Assembly: GCF_900110915.1 (NCBI RefSeq)
Contig: NZ_FOFG01000013.1
Location: 1-64,000, forward strand
Length of the DNA stretch: 64,000 nucleotides
Reading direction: 5' to 3'
DNA from: Faunimonas pinastri
GTDB taxonomy: Bacteria; Pseudomonadota; Alphaproteobacteria; Rhizobiales; Afifellaceae
A program made the translations under genes and the position numbers. Positions 7,612-15,174 of this stretch are shown piece by piece. Each line of letters starts with the position of its first letter. Within the stretch, counting starts at the first letter, position 1. The notes beneath the pieces are model-generated. The model did no database searches. It was not told the origin of the DNA and worked only from the letters and a program-made list of their open reading frames with translations.

Positions 7612-8970
7612 TCAGAGCCGTCGCAAGCGGACCTCCGCCTCGCGGCCGAGCATCAGCGACGTGGTCGCCCAGACCAGCGCGTCGAGCCGGTCCGGCGAGC
7701 GGCCAGAGGAGAGACCGCCCAACGAAAAATCACACATCTCGTCCTCCAGCGCGGGGAAAGCGCCGACATGGCGCATCCTGCCCTGTTCGTAGAGCGCGGC
7801 GACCGGTTCGGCCCGAAGCCACTTGCCCCTGGTCGCCCGAACCTTGGTGACAGACACGCTCTCGTCGGCCTGGCGGATCAGCGCCTCCACCATGTCGCCG
7901 CCCTGGTTCACCTCGGCGACGATGCGATCCGCATCCAGCCGGTGGCAGAGATCCACGGCGCGCCGAGCCCAGCCGGCGGGCGACAAGCCCTGCATGCTGG
8001 CATCGGCGAGCACGTAGCCGGTTCCGTCGGCCGCGATCCCGACCGCCACGATCCCGCAGGCGTCCGCCCGTTCCCCCGAGGTGGCGGGCGGATCGACGCC
8101 GACCACCACGCGAACGAGATCCGGCGCGCTCTTCACCCGCAGCGCCTCCAGCCGGTCGCGTTGCCAGAGCGCATCCGGCCGGTCGTTGATGATTTCGCCC
8201 GCAAGTTCCTGCCGGCCAAGCCGCGTGCCGCCATAGCGCTCGGTAACGGCCGTCAGGAAGGCCGCCGCCAGATGCTCGCGGTTGGCGTCCGTGCCGGCCC
8301 GGGAGATCACCGTCGCGGGGTCCTCGATCAGCCGCTTCAGAAGCGGGATGGGCCGCGGCGTCGAGGTCACGACCTGCCGGGGCCGGTCGCCCAGCCGCAA
8401 GCCGAACTGCAGCATGTCCCAGGTTTCCTCCGCATAGCGCCATTTCGCCAGCTCGTCGCACCAGGCCGCGCCGAATTGCGGGCCGCGCAGGCTTTCCGGA
8501 TCTTCCGAGGAGAAGGCCTGCGCGATGGAGCCGTTCGGCCATTCCAGGCGGCGGCGCGACGTGCTCCATTGCGGTCGCTCCCCCGGCGGATGGATGGCCA
8601 GGAGGCCGGAGATCCCGTCCACCATCACCTCACGGACGTCGCCCAGCGTCTCGCCCACCAGCGCGATACGACCGACGGGCGCGGCGGAGAACGGCGGCAG
8701 GCCGAGCGCCATGCCGCGGATCCATTCCGCCCCGGCCCGCGTCTTGCCGGCGCCGCGCCCGCCGAGCAGCATCCATGTCGTCCAGTCGCCGTCCGGCGGC
8801 AGCTGGTCGGACCGGGCCCAGAGAGACCAGCGAAAGAGCCAGTCCTCGATCTCGCCGTCAGTCTTTCCCGCCAGCAGCTCCTGCCAACCGGGCCGCGCCA
8901 CGAAGGCGCGCAAGTCGACGCTTGAGTTCGTCGCGCATCCAGGCTCGTTCTCCGGCGTCGTTGTCTCCAT
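7612..8970 (-). CDS. GTA large terminase (TerL)
   Basis: The protein has the Walker A motif LGGRGAGKTRAGAEW (about residues 70-84), IALVGETLGDVREVM, a Walker B-like region at FGAAWCDELAKW, and the nuclease region starting VVVGVDPPATSG. This is the RcGTA g2 (rcc01683) family, the DNA-packaging motor and headful nuclease. The ATG at 8970 gives 452 residues and a 113-base overlap with the small terminase; a GTG at 8898 would shorten the overlap, so the start is uncertain. Confidence 0.95.
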   Translation of the reverse strand: METTTPENEPGCATNSSVDLRAFVARPGWQELLAGKTDGEIEDWLFRWSLWARSDQLPPDGDWTTWMLLGGRGAGKTRAGAEWIRGMALGLPPFSAAPVGRIALVGETLGDVREVMVDGISGLLAIHPPGERPQWSTSRRRLEWPNGSIAQAFSSEDPESLRGPQFGAAWCDELAKWRYAEETWDMLQFGLRLGDRPRQVVTSTPRPIPLLKRLIEDPATVISRAGTDANREHLAAAFLTAVTERYGGTRLGRQELAGEIINDRPDALWQRDRLEALRVKSAPDLVRVVVGVDPPATSGERADACGIVAVGIAADGTGYVLADASMQGLSPAGWARRAVDLCHRLDADRIVAEVNQGGDMVEALIRQADESVSVTKVRATRGKWLRAEPVAALYEQGRMRHVGAFPALEDEMCDFSLGGLSSGRSPDRLDALVWATTSLMLGREAEVRLRRL

Positions 8971-9376
8971 GCTCAGGCTGCTGTCCCTTTGTCTTCCGGG
9001 ACGCGCCGGCGCCCTCGCGCGTGGCGGTTTCGAGCTTGCTCATCTGCGCCATGGCCTTGGCGATTTCCGCGACATGCCGCGCGTCGCCTTCGTCGAAACC
9101 GACATCGGCCTTCTCCTCCAGTTGTGAAAGCTGAGCTTCCAGCGAACGATAAAGACGCTCGTGGATGTCCTGCGGCGTGGCGGCCGCTTCCGGCGGAACC
9201 ACGGCCGCCGTCCCGGTCGGCTGCCGCCGCCATTCTTCCCGGGCGCGGCGGTAGCGGAATTGCCCTGCGCTGATGCCGAAGGTGCGGCAAAGTCCGGCGA
9301 TCGTGCCCTCGCGCGCCTCATAGGCACGGCGAAGCGCCGCCCAGTCGATTGCCTGTGCAGATGCCATGAACGCCAA
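8858..9376 (-). CDS. GTA small terminase (TerS, g1-like)
   Basis: The first 50 residues (AIDWAALRRAYEAREGTIAGL to GISAGQFRYRRAREEW) look like a helix-turn-helix DNA-binding domain. A central coiled-coil region (LYRSLEAQLSQLEEKADVGF and following) fits an oligomerising small terminase, and the C-terminus is Lys/Arg-rich. Position at the start of the cluster and architecture fit RcGTA g1 (rcc01682), shown in recent work to be the small terminase. ATGs at 9376 and 9367 are both possible starts. Confidence 0.85.
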   Translation of the reverse strand: MAFMASAQAIDWAALRRAYEAREGTIAGLCRTFGISAGQFRYRRAREEWRRQPTGTAAVVPPEAAATPQDIHERLYRSLEAQLSQLEEKADVGFDEGDARHVAEIAKAMAQMSKLETATREGAGASRKTKGQQPEHGDNDAGERAWMRDELKRRLARLRGAARLAGAAGGKD

Positions 9377-9438
9377 AAGCGGCCCGTGCCAGAAGCCGGT
9401 CCGCTCACCATCCAGAATGTCGGGGAAGCATGTGTCGC

Positions 9439-9454
9439 CAGACGCAACCGTCTG
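9439..9454 (-). other. Short hairpin in the GTA leader
   Basis: CAGACG and CGTCTG form a perfect 6-base stem with loop CAAC. If transcription starts near 9459 this would be the first element of the GTA mRNA, about 60 bases before the small terminase ATG. No T-run follows, so it is not a terminator. Confidence 0.4.
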
Positions 9455-9465
9455 ACCATGACCGA

Positions 9466-9494
9466 AACCTACAAAACCAGCGTACGCCGGTCAA
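9466..9494 (-). promoter_or_regulatory. Candidate sigma-70-type promoter of the GTA cluster
   Basis: On the minus strand TTGACC (9494-9489) and TAGGTT (9471-9466) are separated by 17 bases, a fair match to an alphaproteobacterial housekeeping promoter. The predicted start near 9459 would give an 80-base leader to the small terminase. It lies in the only sizeable gap (9377-9548) before the cluster. Confidence 0.45.
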
Positions 9495-9528
9495 GGACTT
9501 TCTTCCTATCGCTTCAAGAAAAAAGTCC
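9495..9528. promoter_or_regulatory. Inverted repeat beside the GTA promoter -35 box
   Basis: GGACTTT (9495-9501) and AAAGTCC (9522-9528) form a perfect 7-base inverted repeat, extended by CTT/AAG with three unpaired A bases. It abuts the TTGACC box. On the minus strand no U-tract follows the second arm, so it is a poor terminator for the upstream YcgN gene and is better read as a possible regulator site. Which protein would bind is unknown. Confidence 0.35.
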
Positions 9529-9548
9529 CAGAACTGGATCTCCCCTGC

Positions 9549-10052
9549 TTAGTCCTTGAGGGTACTCAGTTTTTCCTTCAGATCGGCCAGGCGGGGCCGT
9601 GCTTCCGTTTCTTCCGGCCAGGTCACGATCCGCTCTTCCAGCTCTTCGGCGGGGACAAGATCCTCGCTTATCGTGCGCCCGCGCACAGACATGCCGGCCG
9701 CGTGCACCGTATCGGCCTCTCCGGAAACCAGCGGGTGCCACCAATAAAGGTCCCGGCCTTCCGCCACGAGGCGGTAGCCGCAGGTGGGCGGCAGCCATGT
9801 CAGGCTGCGGACGGTTTCCGGGTTCAGCGGCACGCAGTCGGGAATGGCCTCCAGCCGGTTGTGGTAATCGGAACAGCGGCAGCTCTGGCCATCGAGCAGT
9901 CGGCAGGCGACATCCGTCCAGGCGATCTCCCCGGTTTCCCAGTCTTCCAGCTTGTTGAGGCAGCAGCGGCCGCAGCCGTCGCAGAGCGATTCCCACTCGG
10001 CGGGCGACATATCCTCAAGAGTCTTGGTTCGCCAGAAGCCTTGTTCAGTCAT
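9549..10052 (-). CDS. YcgN family cysteine cluster protein (UPF0260)
   Basis: The 167-residue protein begins [15 protein letters not shown] and has the metal-binding cluster [14 protein letters not shown] near residue 25, further cysteines at [15 protein letters not shown], and the closing [18 protein letters not shown]. These are the hallmarks of UPF0260/YcgN, a cytoplasmic protein family of unknown biochemical role, often assigned to the zinc/iron-chelating CxxCxxCC domain. It is on the same strand as the GTA cluster but separated by a 172-base gap with its own promoter signals. Confidence 0.95.
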   Translation of the reverse strand: MTEQGFWRTKTLEDMSPAEWESLCDGCGRCCLNKLEDWETGEIAWTDVACRLLDGQSCRCSDYHNRLEAIPDCVPLNPETVRSLTWLPPTCGYRLVAEGRDLYWWHPLVSGEADTVHAAGMSVRGRTISEDLVPAEELEERIVTWPEETEARPRLADLKEKLSTLKD

Positions 10053-10172
10053 CTTTCAAACCTGCCATGCCAGTCTGTCGCATCCGTACATTGCTTGCGT
10101 TCGACCTATTTATAGTCAAATTCAGGGCCGTGGGCTCGGCCGGCGTCTCCCACCGGCTCCCGGAGTGTCAAG

Positions 10173-12314
10173 ATGCGCGATCTTTTCAGAAGCCGTGGGA
10201 AACGACGCTGGTTTCGCGCACTCGAGTTCGACGCCTGGCTGGACTCCACCCTTTATGAAGGAGGCCAGTCGCTCGGCCGCAACTACGAGCGACTGGTTAT
10301 TTTCATGCGCCGCTTCCGCGTGCACGGATTTTCTCGCGCGCTGGCCGAAATCGCGTCGGAATCGGCAACCCTCGGCGTCGCCGGCCTCCTGGTGCTGCTC
10401 GCCTTCGCGCTGCCCGCCTTCGACGCGGTCAAGAAGGACTGGCGCAGTCAGGGCGAGTACGCCGTCACCTTTCTCGACCGCTACGGCAATGTGATCGGTC
10501 GCCGCGGCGTGCTGCAGGACAGCACCGTCCAGCTCGCCGATATCCCGGATAATTTCATCAAGGCGCTGCTGTCCACCGAGGACCGGCGCTTCTTCGACCA
10601 TTTCGGCATCGACATCATCGGCACGCTCCGCGCCATCAGCGAGGATGCGCGCGCGGGCGGCGTGGTGCAGGGCGGCTCCTCGCTGACGCAGCAGCTGGCC
10701 AAGAACGTCTTCCTCTCCAACGAACGAACGCTGGAGAGGAAGATCAAGGAAGCCTATCTGGCGCTCTGGCTGGAGGCCAACCTTTCCAAGCGCGAGATCC
10801 TGACGCTCTACCTGAACCGGGCCTACATGGGCGGCGGCACCTTCGGCGTCGCGGCAGCGGCCGACTTCTATTTCGGCAAGAAGGTGCAGGACCTGAGCCT
10901 TGCCGAATGCGCGATGCTGGCCGGCCTCTTCAAGGCACCGACGAAATACGCCCCGCATATCAACCTGCCGGCCGCCCGCGCGCGCGCCAACGACGTGCTC
11001 AGCAACATGGTCCAGGCCGGCTTCATGACGGAAGGACAGGTCATCGGCGCCCGTCTCAACCCTGCGACCCCCGTCCAGCGCACCGAAAGCTCGTCGCCGG
11101 ACTATTTCCTCGATTGGGCGTTCGACGAGGTGAAGAAGAACGTCACCGGCACGCAGAAGGTGTTGATCGCCCGCACCACCATCGACATGCGCTTGCAGAA
11201 GGCGGCGGAAGCGGCGATCGAATCCTCCTTGCGCGAAAAGGGCGAAGCCTACGACGTGAAGCAGGCGGCCATGGTTTCCATGGAGCCGGACGGCAGCGTG
11301 CGCGCCATGGTGGGCGGTCGGGACTACGGCGAATCCACCTTCAATCGCGCCGTGAACGCGCTTCGCCAGCCCGGCTCCTCGTTCAAGCCCTATGTCTACG
11401 CCACCGCGCTGGAGCAGGGCATGACGCCGGCGACCCCGATCGTCGACGCGCCCATCACCATCGGCAACTGGTCGCCCCAGAATTTCGAACACACCTACAT
11501 GGGGCACATCAACCTGAAGACCGGCCTCACCCACTCCATCAACACGGTCGCCGTGCGGCTTTCCACCATGACCGGCCGGCAGCCCATCGCCGACCTCGCG
11601 AAGAGGATGGGCGTCGCCACGCCGATCCGCGTCACGCGCTCGCTGCCGCTGGGCACCTCGGAGGTTTCCGTCCTCGATCAGGCGACCGGCTATTCCGTCT
11701 TCGCCAATGGCGGCTTCCGCATCACGCCCCACGCCCTGATCGATGTCCGCACGCCGGATGGAAAGATCGTCTGGAATGCCGGCAAGGACCTGCCGGCGCC
11801 GGTCCGGGTGCTGAAGCCCTCCACCGTGCTCGGCATGGTGGATATGATGCACAATGTCGTGGAAAACGGCACCGCGCGGCGCGCCCACCTGCCCGGCATC
11901 AATGCCGCCGGCAAGACCGGCACGGCGCAGGATTATCGCGACGCCTGGTTCTGCGGCTATACCGGCAATTACGTGACCACCGTCTGGTTCGGCAACGACA
12001 ACTACAAGAAGATGAACCGGATGACCGGCGGCACGCTTCCGGCGGAGACCTGGCAGAAATACATGCGCGTCGCCCATGCCTATGTGGAGATCAAGCCGCT
12101 GCCCGGCCTTGCACCGCCATCGGATGCCCGCGAGGACGCGGCAACCGCCAATGCCTCCATGCCGGCGTTGAACGGCGGCGAACAGATCGGCGTCGCGCGC
12201 CTGCCCGCACCGCTGGTCGGAACCCTCGGCCAGATGGAGCAGCAGTTCCGTCGTGCCGCCAGGACCCCTCCCCCCCTGAGGGAAGCGGCTCTCCAGCTTC
12301 CGACCGCAGACTAG
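10173..12314 (+). CDS. Bifunctional penicillin-binding protein, PBP1A family (transglycosylase/transpeptidase)
   Basis: A 713-residue inner-membrane protein: one transmembrane segment (about 70-88), a GT51 transglycosylase domain with the catalytic-Glu motif STEDRRFFDHFGID and GGSSLTQQLAKN, then a transpeptidase domain with SSFK (active serine), SIN and KTGTAQ motifs in order. It polymerises and cross-links peptidoglycan. The N-terminal cytoplasmic region of about 65 residues (Arg/Tyr-rich, LYEGGQSLGRNYERL) is a feature of rhizobial PBP1 variants. GGAG precedes the ATG by 7 bases. It is followed closely by the DUF1214/DUF1254 pair. Confidence 0.95.
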   Translation: MRDLFRSRGKRRWFRALEFDAWLDSTLYEGGQSLGRNYERLVIFMRRFRVHGFSRALAEIASESATLGVAGLLVLLAFALPAFDAVKKDWRSQGEYAVTFLDRYGNVIGRRGVLQDSTVQLADIPDNFIKALLSTEDRRFFDHFGIDIIGTLRAISEDARAGGVVQGGSSLTQQLAKNVFLSNERTLERKIKEAYLALWLEANLSKREILTLYLNRAYMGGGTFGVAAAADFYFGKKVQDLSLAECAMLAGLFKAPTKYAPHINLPAARARANDVLSNMVQAGFMTEGQVIGARLNPATPVQRTESSSPDYFLDWAFDEVKKNVTGTQKVLIARTTIDMRLQKAAEAAIESSLREKGEAYDVKQAAMVSMEPDGSVRAMVGGRDYGESTFNRAVNALRQPGSSFKPYVYATALEQGMTPATPIVDAPITIGNWSPQNFEHTYMGHINLKTGLTHSINTVAVRLSTMTGRQPIADLAKRMGVATPIRVTRSLPLGTSEVSVLDQATGYSVFANGGFRITPHALIDVRTPDGKIVWNAGKDLPAPVRVLKPSTVLGMVDMMHNVVENGTARRAHLPGINAAGKTGTAQDYRDAWFCGYTGNYVTTVWFGNDNYKKMNRMTGGTLPAETWQKYMRVAHAYVEIKPLPGLAPPSDAREDAATANASMPALNGGEQIGVARLPAPLVGTLGQMEQQFRRAARTPPPLREAALQLPTAD

Positions 12315-12327
12315 GCCGTTCGTTCTC

Positions 12328-12909
12328 GTGCGTCTGCGTATCCTGATCCCCTGTATCGCCGCCCTCCTCCTGTCCCTGTTCCTGGGGCTGGGGTCGGCGT
12401 GGCTGACCGTCCGCTCGCCGACGCCGATCGATGCCATCAGCATCGGCCCCTGGCAGGCCTGGCCGCGTTCCGGCACCGACGAAGCCGATCCTTATTCCGA
12501 GGCGCGCGCCGCCCGCACCGGCGAGGTGCCGCTCGGCCCCGGCGAGGGCCTGTCGCTTCTGGCGCGCACCGACAGTTCCGGCCAGCCGATCGACGGCGCC
12601 TGCACCTACCGTGTGCATGGCACCACCCCGCCGGCGCGGCTGTGGACGATGACGGTGGAGAACGAGAACGGCAGTCCGGCCGACGGCTCGTCCGACCTCG
12701 TCCACTCCATCGGCAGCGACGCGATCCTGCGCGCGTCCGACGGGTCGTTCAGCATCGCGCTTTCCTCCGCGCCGCAATCCGGCAACTGGCTCTCGACCAG
12801 CGGCACCGGACGGATCCGCCTCGTCTTCCGGCTCTACGATACCACCGCCCGCGTGGTGACCGCGCTGACGACCCTTGTCATGCCCGATGTCGAGCGCGTC
12901 CATTGCTGA
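12328..12909 (+). CDS. DUF1214 domain-containing membrane-anchored protein
   Basis: A GTG at 12328 starts a 193-residue protein with an N-terminal membrane anchor (about 5-27), then a beta-rich domain with GPWQAWPRSGTDEADPYSEA, RTGEVPLGPGEGL and TPPARLWTMTVEN, matching DUF1214. The family usually occurs beside or fused to DUF1254 and is predicted to act in the periplasm; no reaction is established here. It lies 13 bases after the penicillin-binding protein gene and overlaps the DUF1254 gene by 7 bases, so all three may form one transcript. Confidence 0.88.
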   Translation: MRLRILIPCIAALLLSLFLGLGSAWLTVRSPTPIDAISIGPWQAWPRSGTDEADPYSEARAARTGEVPLGPGEGLSLLARTDSSGQPIDGACTYRVHGTTPPARLWTMTVENENGSPADGSSDLVHSIGSDAILRASDGSFSIALSSAPQSGNWLSTSGTGRIRLVFRLYDTTARVVTALTTLVMPDVERVHC

Positions 12910-13718
12910 GCCTTGCACAGAACTGGCGCAGCGCCAGCAATCGATCCCGCCGGCTGGAAGCCGCAGCGCGCCGCCTCCCCCGCCCGAGCCTTGCCTCGCG
13001 GGTCACCGCTCGCATCGCGGTCTTCACGGTCGCGGTGCTGCTTCTCTCCGGCATCATCCATCTCGCGACGATCTTCCTGATCCCGCCTTATTCACCCGCG
13101 GGGGTCTGGGCGCGGCTTGCGGTCTATGCCAAGGCGGGCGGCTTTGCCGAAGTGCCGGAAGCCAAGAACTGGCTGGAGCCGGTTCCGGGGCTGGATCCCC
13201 TCTTCGTCTACGGCTCCTGCCGGGTCTCGCTGGCCGCCAGCCCGGTGCATCTCTCGTTCAGGAGCAGCGACCGGTTCTGGTCGGTGGCCTTGCTCCGCAA
13301 GAGCGGCAGCGTCTTCTACAGCGTCAACGATCGGACCGCCGTCGGCGGTCAGCTCGACATGACGATCGCCGATCCCGTGCAGAGCGAGCAGATGCGCGCC
13401 GCGGCGCCCGACGACCGCAACCGTCTCATCCTGGTACAAAGCCCCGATGAAGACGTGATCGCCCTGCTCCGGCTCTACGCGCCGACGGACGCCGCCCGCA
13501 CGCAAGCCCGCGATATCCTGAAGACCGCCACCTGCCATCCGATCGAGGTCCCGCCCGCCGCCCGGCCGCAGACCGGCGGCCAGGCAGACGGAACGACGCC
13601 TCCCGGTTCGGCACCGGGCACGGACAGCGACAATCCTCTTGGCGCGCCGCAGATGCGCATCCCGACCGCGCGGCCACTTATGCCCGGAAAGCCCGTCAGG
13701 CCGCCGGGCCGGGGCTAA
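12903..13718 (+). CDS. DUF1254 domain-containing membrane-anchored protein
   Basis: The only reasonable start is TTG at 12903, overlapping the DUF1214 stop (TTGCTGA); 271 residues. There is a transmembrane segment around TARIAVFTVAVLLLSGIIHL, then the DUF1254 core (YGSCRVSLAASPVHLSF, FWSVALLRKSGSVFYSVND). The last 60 residues are Pro/Gly/Thr-rich and look disordered. Both partners face the periplasm. Its 3' end overlaps a small gene on the other strand by 23 bases. Confidence 0.85.
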   Translation: MLSLAQNWRSASNRSRRLEAAARRLPRPSLASRVTARIAVFTVAVLLLSGIIHLATIFLIPPYSPAGVWARLAVYAKAGGFAEVPEAKNWLEPVPGLDPLFVYGSCRVSLAASPVHLSFRSSDRFWSVALLRKSGSVFYSVNDRTAVGGQLDMTIADPVQSEQMRAAAPDDRNRLILVQSPDEDVIALLRLYAPTDAARTQARDILKTATCHPIEVPPAARPQTGGQADGTTPPGSAPGTDSDNPLGAPQMRIPTARPLMPGKPVRPPGRG

Positions 13719-13890
13719 GCTGGTTTTCCGGGGCGCCGTTGCGGATACCGTTTCGCGGGTCCGGAGCACGCCAGCCCGGGTGATATTCGACCCGTATGCC
13801 GGGGAAGATGATGACTTCGGCGCGGATTTCCCGCGTATCCCGGCTGCGTGGGCGGGGCACCTGAGGCCTGAACGACAAAATCTGAGCCAT
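13696..13890 (-). CDS. Conserved small protein (64 aa), unknown function
   Basis: An excellent AAGGAGG ribosome site 7 bases before the ATG at 13890 supports this start (MAQILSFRPQ). The conserved-looking core is REIRAEVIIFPGIRVEYHPGW. Similar short proteins with an IIFPGIRYE-type motif occur in other Rhizobiales from memory, but no function is known. It overlaps the DUF1254 3' end in a tail-to-tail arrangement. Confidence 0.7.
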   Translation of the reverse strand: MAQILSFRPQVPRPRSRDTREIRAEVIIFPGIRVEYHPGWRAPDPRNGIRNGAPENQLSPGPAA

Positions 13891-13967
13891 GACCGGTCCT
13901 CCTTGATCGGGCCCGATACTGCACGGCCTAGTTGTCACCGGGGATAGTTAAGCGATTGTAAACGCCG

Positions 13968-14357
13968 CTAGGCCATCGGGTCCGGGATGACTTCGATGAA
14001 GGGTCGCCCTTCGTTGTCGTCGATATCGACCTGCCAGAGATCGCTGTCGAAGCGCGTCTCCGAATCCATTCGATCCGCCACGGCCAGCGCATCGGCGCCC
14101 GCCAGCACCGGCATGAAACGGCGCTCGCCGTCATCGTCGAGCATCGCCTGTGGTGCGGGCGCATAGAGGTCGATGGACCGGTCCGGACGGTAGACCGCGA
14201 CGAAAATCGCCCCGCTTTCCGACGCGCCTTTCCGCGCGATGGTCGCGAAGGCGCCCGCTTGCTGGGCACGGCGGATCAACGCCGCGATCCAGAAATCCGT
14301 TCTGAGGCGCAGCTTAGTTCTCGCTGATGGCGTGAGACGTACGGAGGGCGGCCACAA
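13968..14357 (-). CDS. DUF1491 family protein
   Basis: The core LRTDFWIAALIRRAQQAGAFA followed by ESGAIFVAVYRPDRSIDLYAPAP is the DUF1491 pattern, a cytoplasmic alphaproteobacterial family of unknown function. The ATG at 14357 (MWPPSVRL...) gives 129 residues and overlaps the peptidoglycan-binding gene by 44 bases; family members usually begin close to the LRLRTDFW segment, where only CTG codons occur, so the true start is unclear. Confidence 0.85.
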   Translation of the reverse strand: MWPPSVRLTPSARTKLRLRTDFWIAALIRRAQQAGAFATIARKGASESGAIFVAVYRPDRSIDLYAPAPQAMLDDDGERRFMPVLAGADALAVADRMDSETRFDSDLWQVDIDDNEGRPFIEVIPDPMA

Positions 14358-15174
14358 GCCGGTCGTCGATCTCGCCGGTGGCCGGCAGATGCCGGTCCTT
14401 CTGGAAGCGGGCGATCGCTTCCCGCGTCTGCGGACCCATCATGCCGTCGGCCGTAAGAGGTCCGTAGGAGGTGTGCGACAGCGCCTGCTGGACGGTGCGG
14501 ATCAGCGCCGTGTCCGCCGTCGGGGTCGCGGCCGAGGGTTCGGCCCGCGCGCGCGGCAGCGATCCGGTCGCGGCTGGAGCCGGGGCTGTCTGCGCGGTGG
14601 TCGGACTTGCCGGCGCGGGAGCGACGGAAGCGATCTGGCCGCGCGCGTTTTGGATCGCCACCAGGAGATCCGGCGTTGCGACGCCCGTCACCACGAAGCC
14701 TGACTTCTTCTGGAAGTCGCCTATCGCGGCGCGCGTGGCCGGGCCGTAAAGGCCGTCGGTCGGGCCGGTATAGGCACCGGATTTGGCAAGAGCCCGCTGG
14801 ACCAGTTCCACCATGGCATCCGGCTGGGCCGGTGCGGTCGTGGCGGGTGCGCTCGTCCTGGCTGGCGCGGACGCAACAGAGGCGGCATGCCCGCCCCCGA
14901 ACAAAGGCGCGGACCGGCGTCCGCCCTGCATCCACACTGCATTCGTGACGATCGCCAGCGTGATCAGCGACAGGCTGCCCACGGCGGCGGCGCGCCGGGT
15001 GGCCATGCGTGCGAGGACGATCAGGGCGACACGCTTGCCGAGCCCTGCTGCCTGCTTCTTCGATGCGTTCTTTCTGGACGACCTAGACGAGGGGGAGCCG
15101 GATACTGACGACCAACCCCTTGTCTGCGCCGTTCTTGAGAACGATGCTGCCACCACATTCCTCCACGAGATCAT
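14314..15174 (-). CDS. Peptidoglycan-binding domain membrane protein
   Basis: One transmembrane segment (SLITLAIVTNAVWM) separates a basic cytoplasmic N-terminus from a periplasmic part with two peptidoglycan-binding-1 domains: VQRALAKSGAYTGPTDGLYGPATRAAIGDFQ and VQQALSHTSYGPLTADGMMGPQTREAI regions, linked by an Ala/Pro/Thr-rich spacer. The protein probably tethers the inner membrane to the cell wall. The start is uncertain: the ATG at 15174 overlaps the kinase-like gene by 92 bases; tandem GTGs at 15156/15153 behind GGAGG and an ATG at 15006 are alternatives. Confidence 0.85.
   Translation of the reverse strand: MISWRNVVAASFSRTAQTRGWSSVSGSPSSRSSRKNASKKQAAGLGKRVALIVLARMATRRAAAVGSLSLITLAIVTNAVWMQGGRRSAPLFGGGHAASVASAPARTSAPATTAPAQPDAMVELVQRALAKSGAYTGPTDGLYGPATRAAIGDFQKKSGFVVTGVATPDLLVAIQNARGQIASVAPAPASPTTAQTAPAPAATGSLPRARAEPSAATPTADTALIRTVQQALSHTSYGPLTADGMMGPQTREAIARFQKDRHLPATGEIDDRLVAALRTSHAISEN

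Noticed and set aside
1-9376. Interpretation of the left cluster as an active prophage
   Set aside because: No integrase, repressor, replication or lysis genes, and gene order and families match RcGTA rather than a temperate phage.
9495-9528. Terminator of the ycgN gene
   Set aside because: On the minus strand the second arm is followed by TTGACCGGC, with no U-tract, and the element abuts a promoter box.
10122-12476. Long minus-strand frame opposite the penicillin-binding protein gene
   Set aside because: The plus strand encodes all catalytic motifs of the PBP in order; the opposite frame is low in complexity and has no family character.
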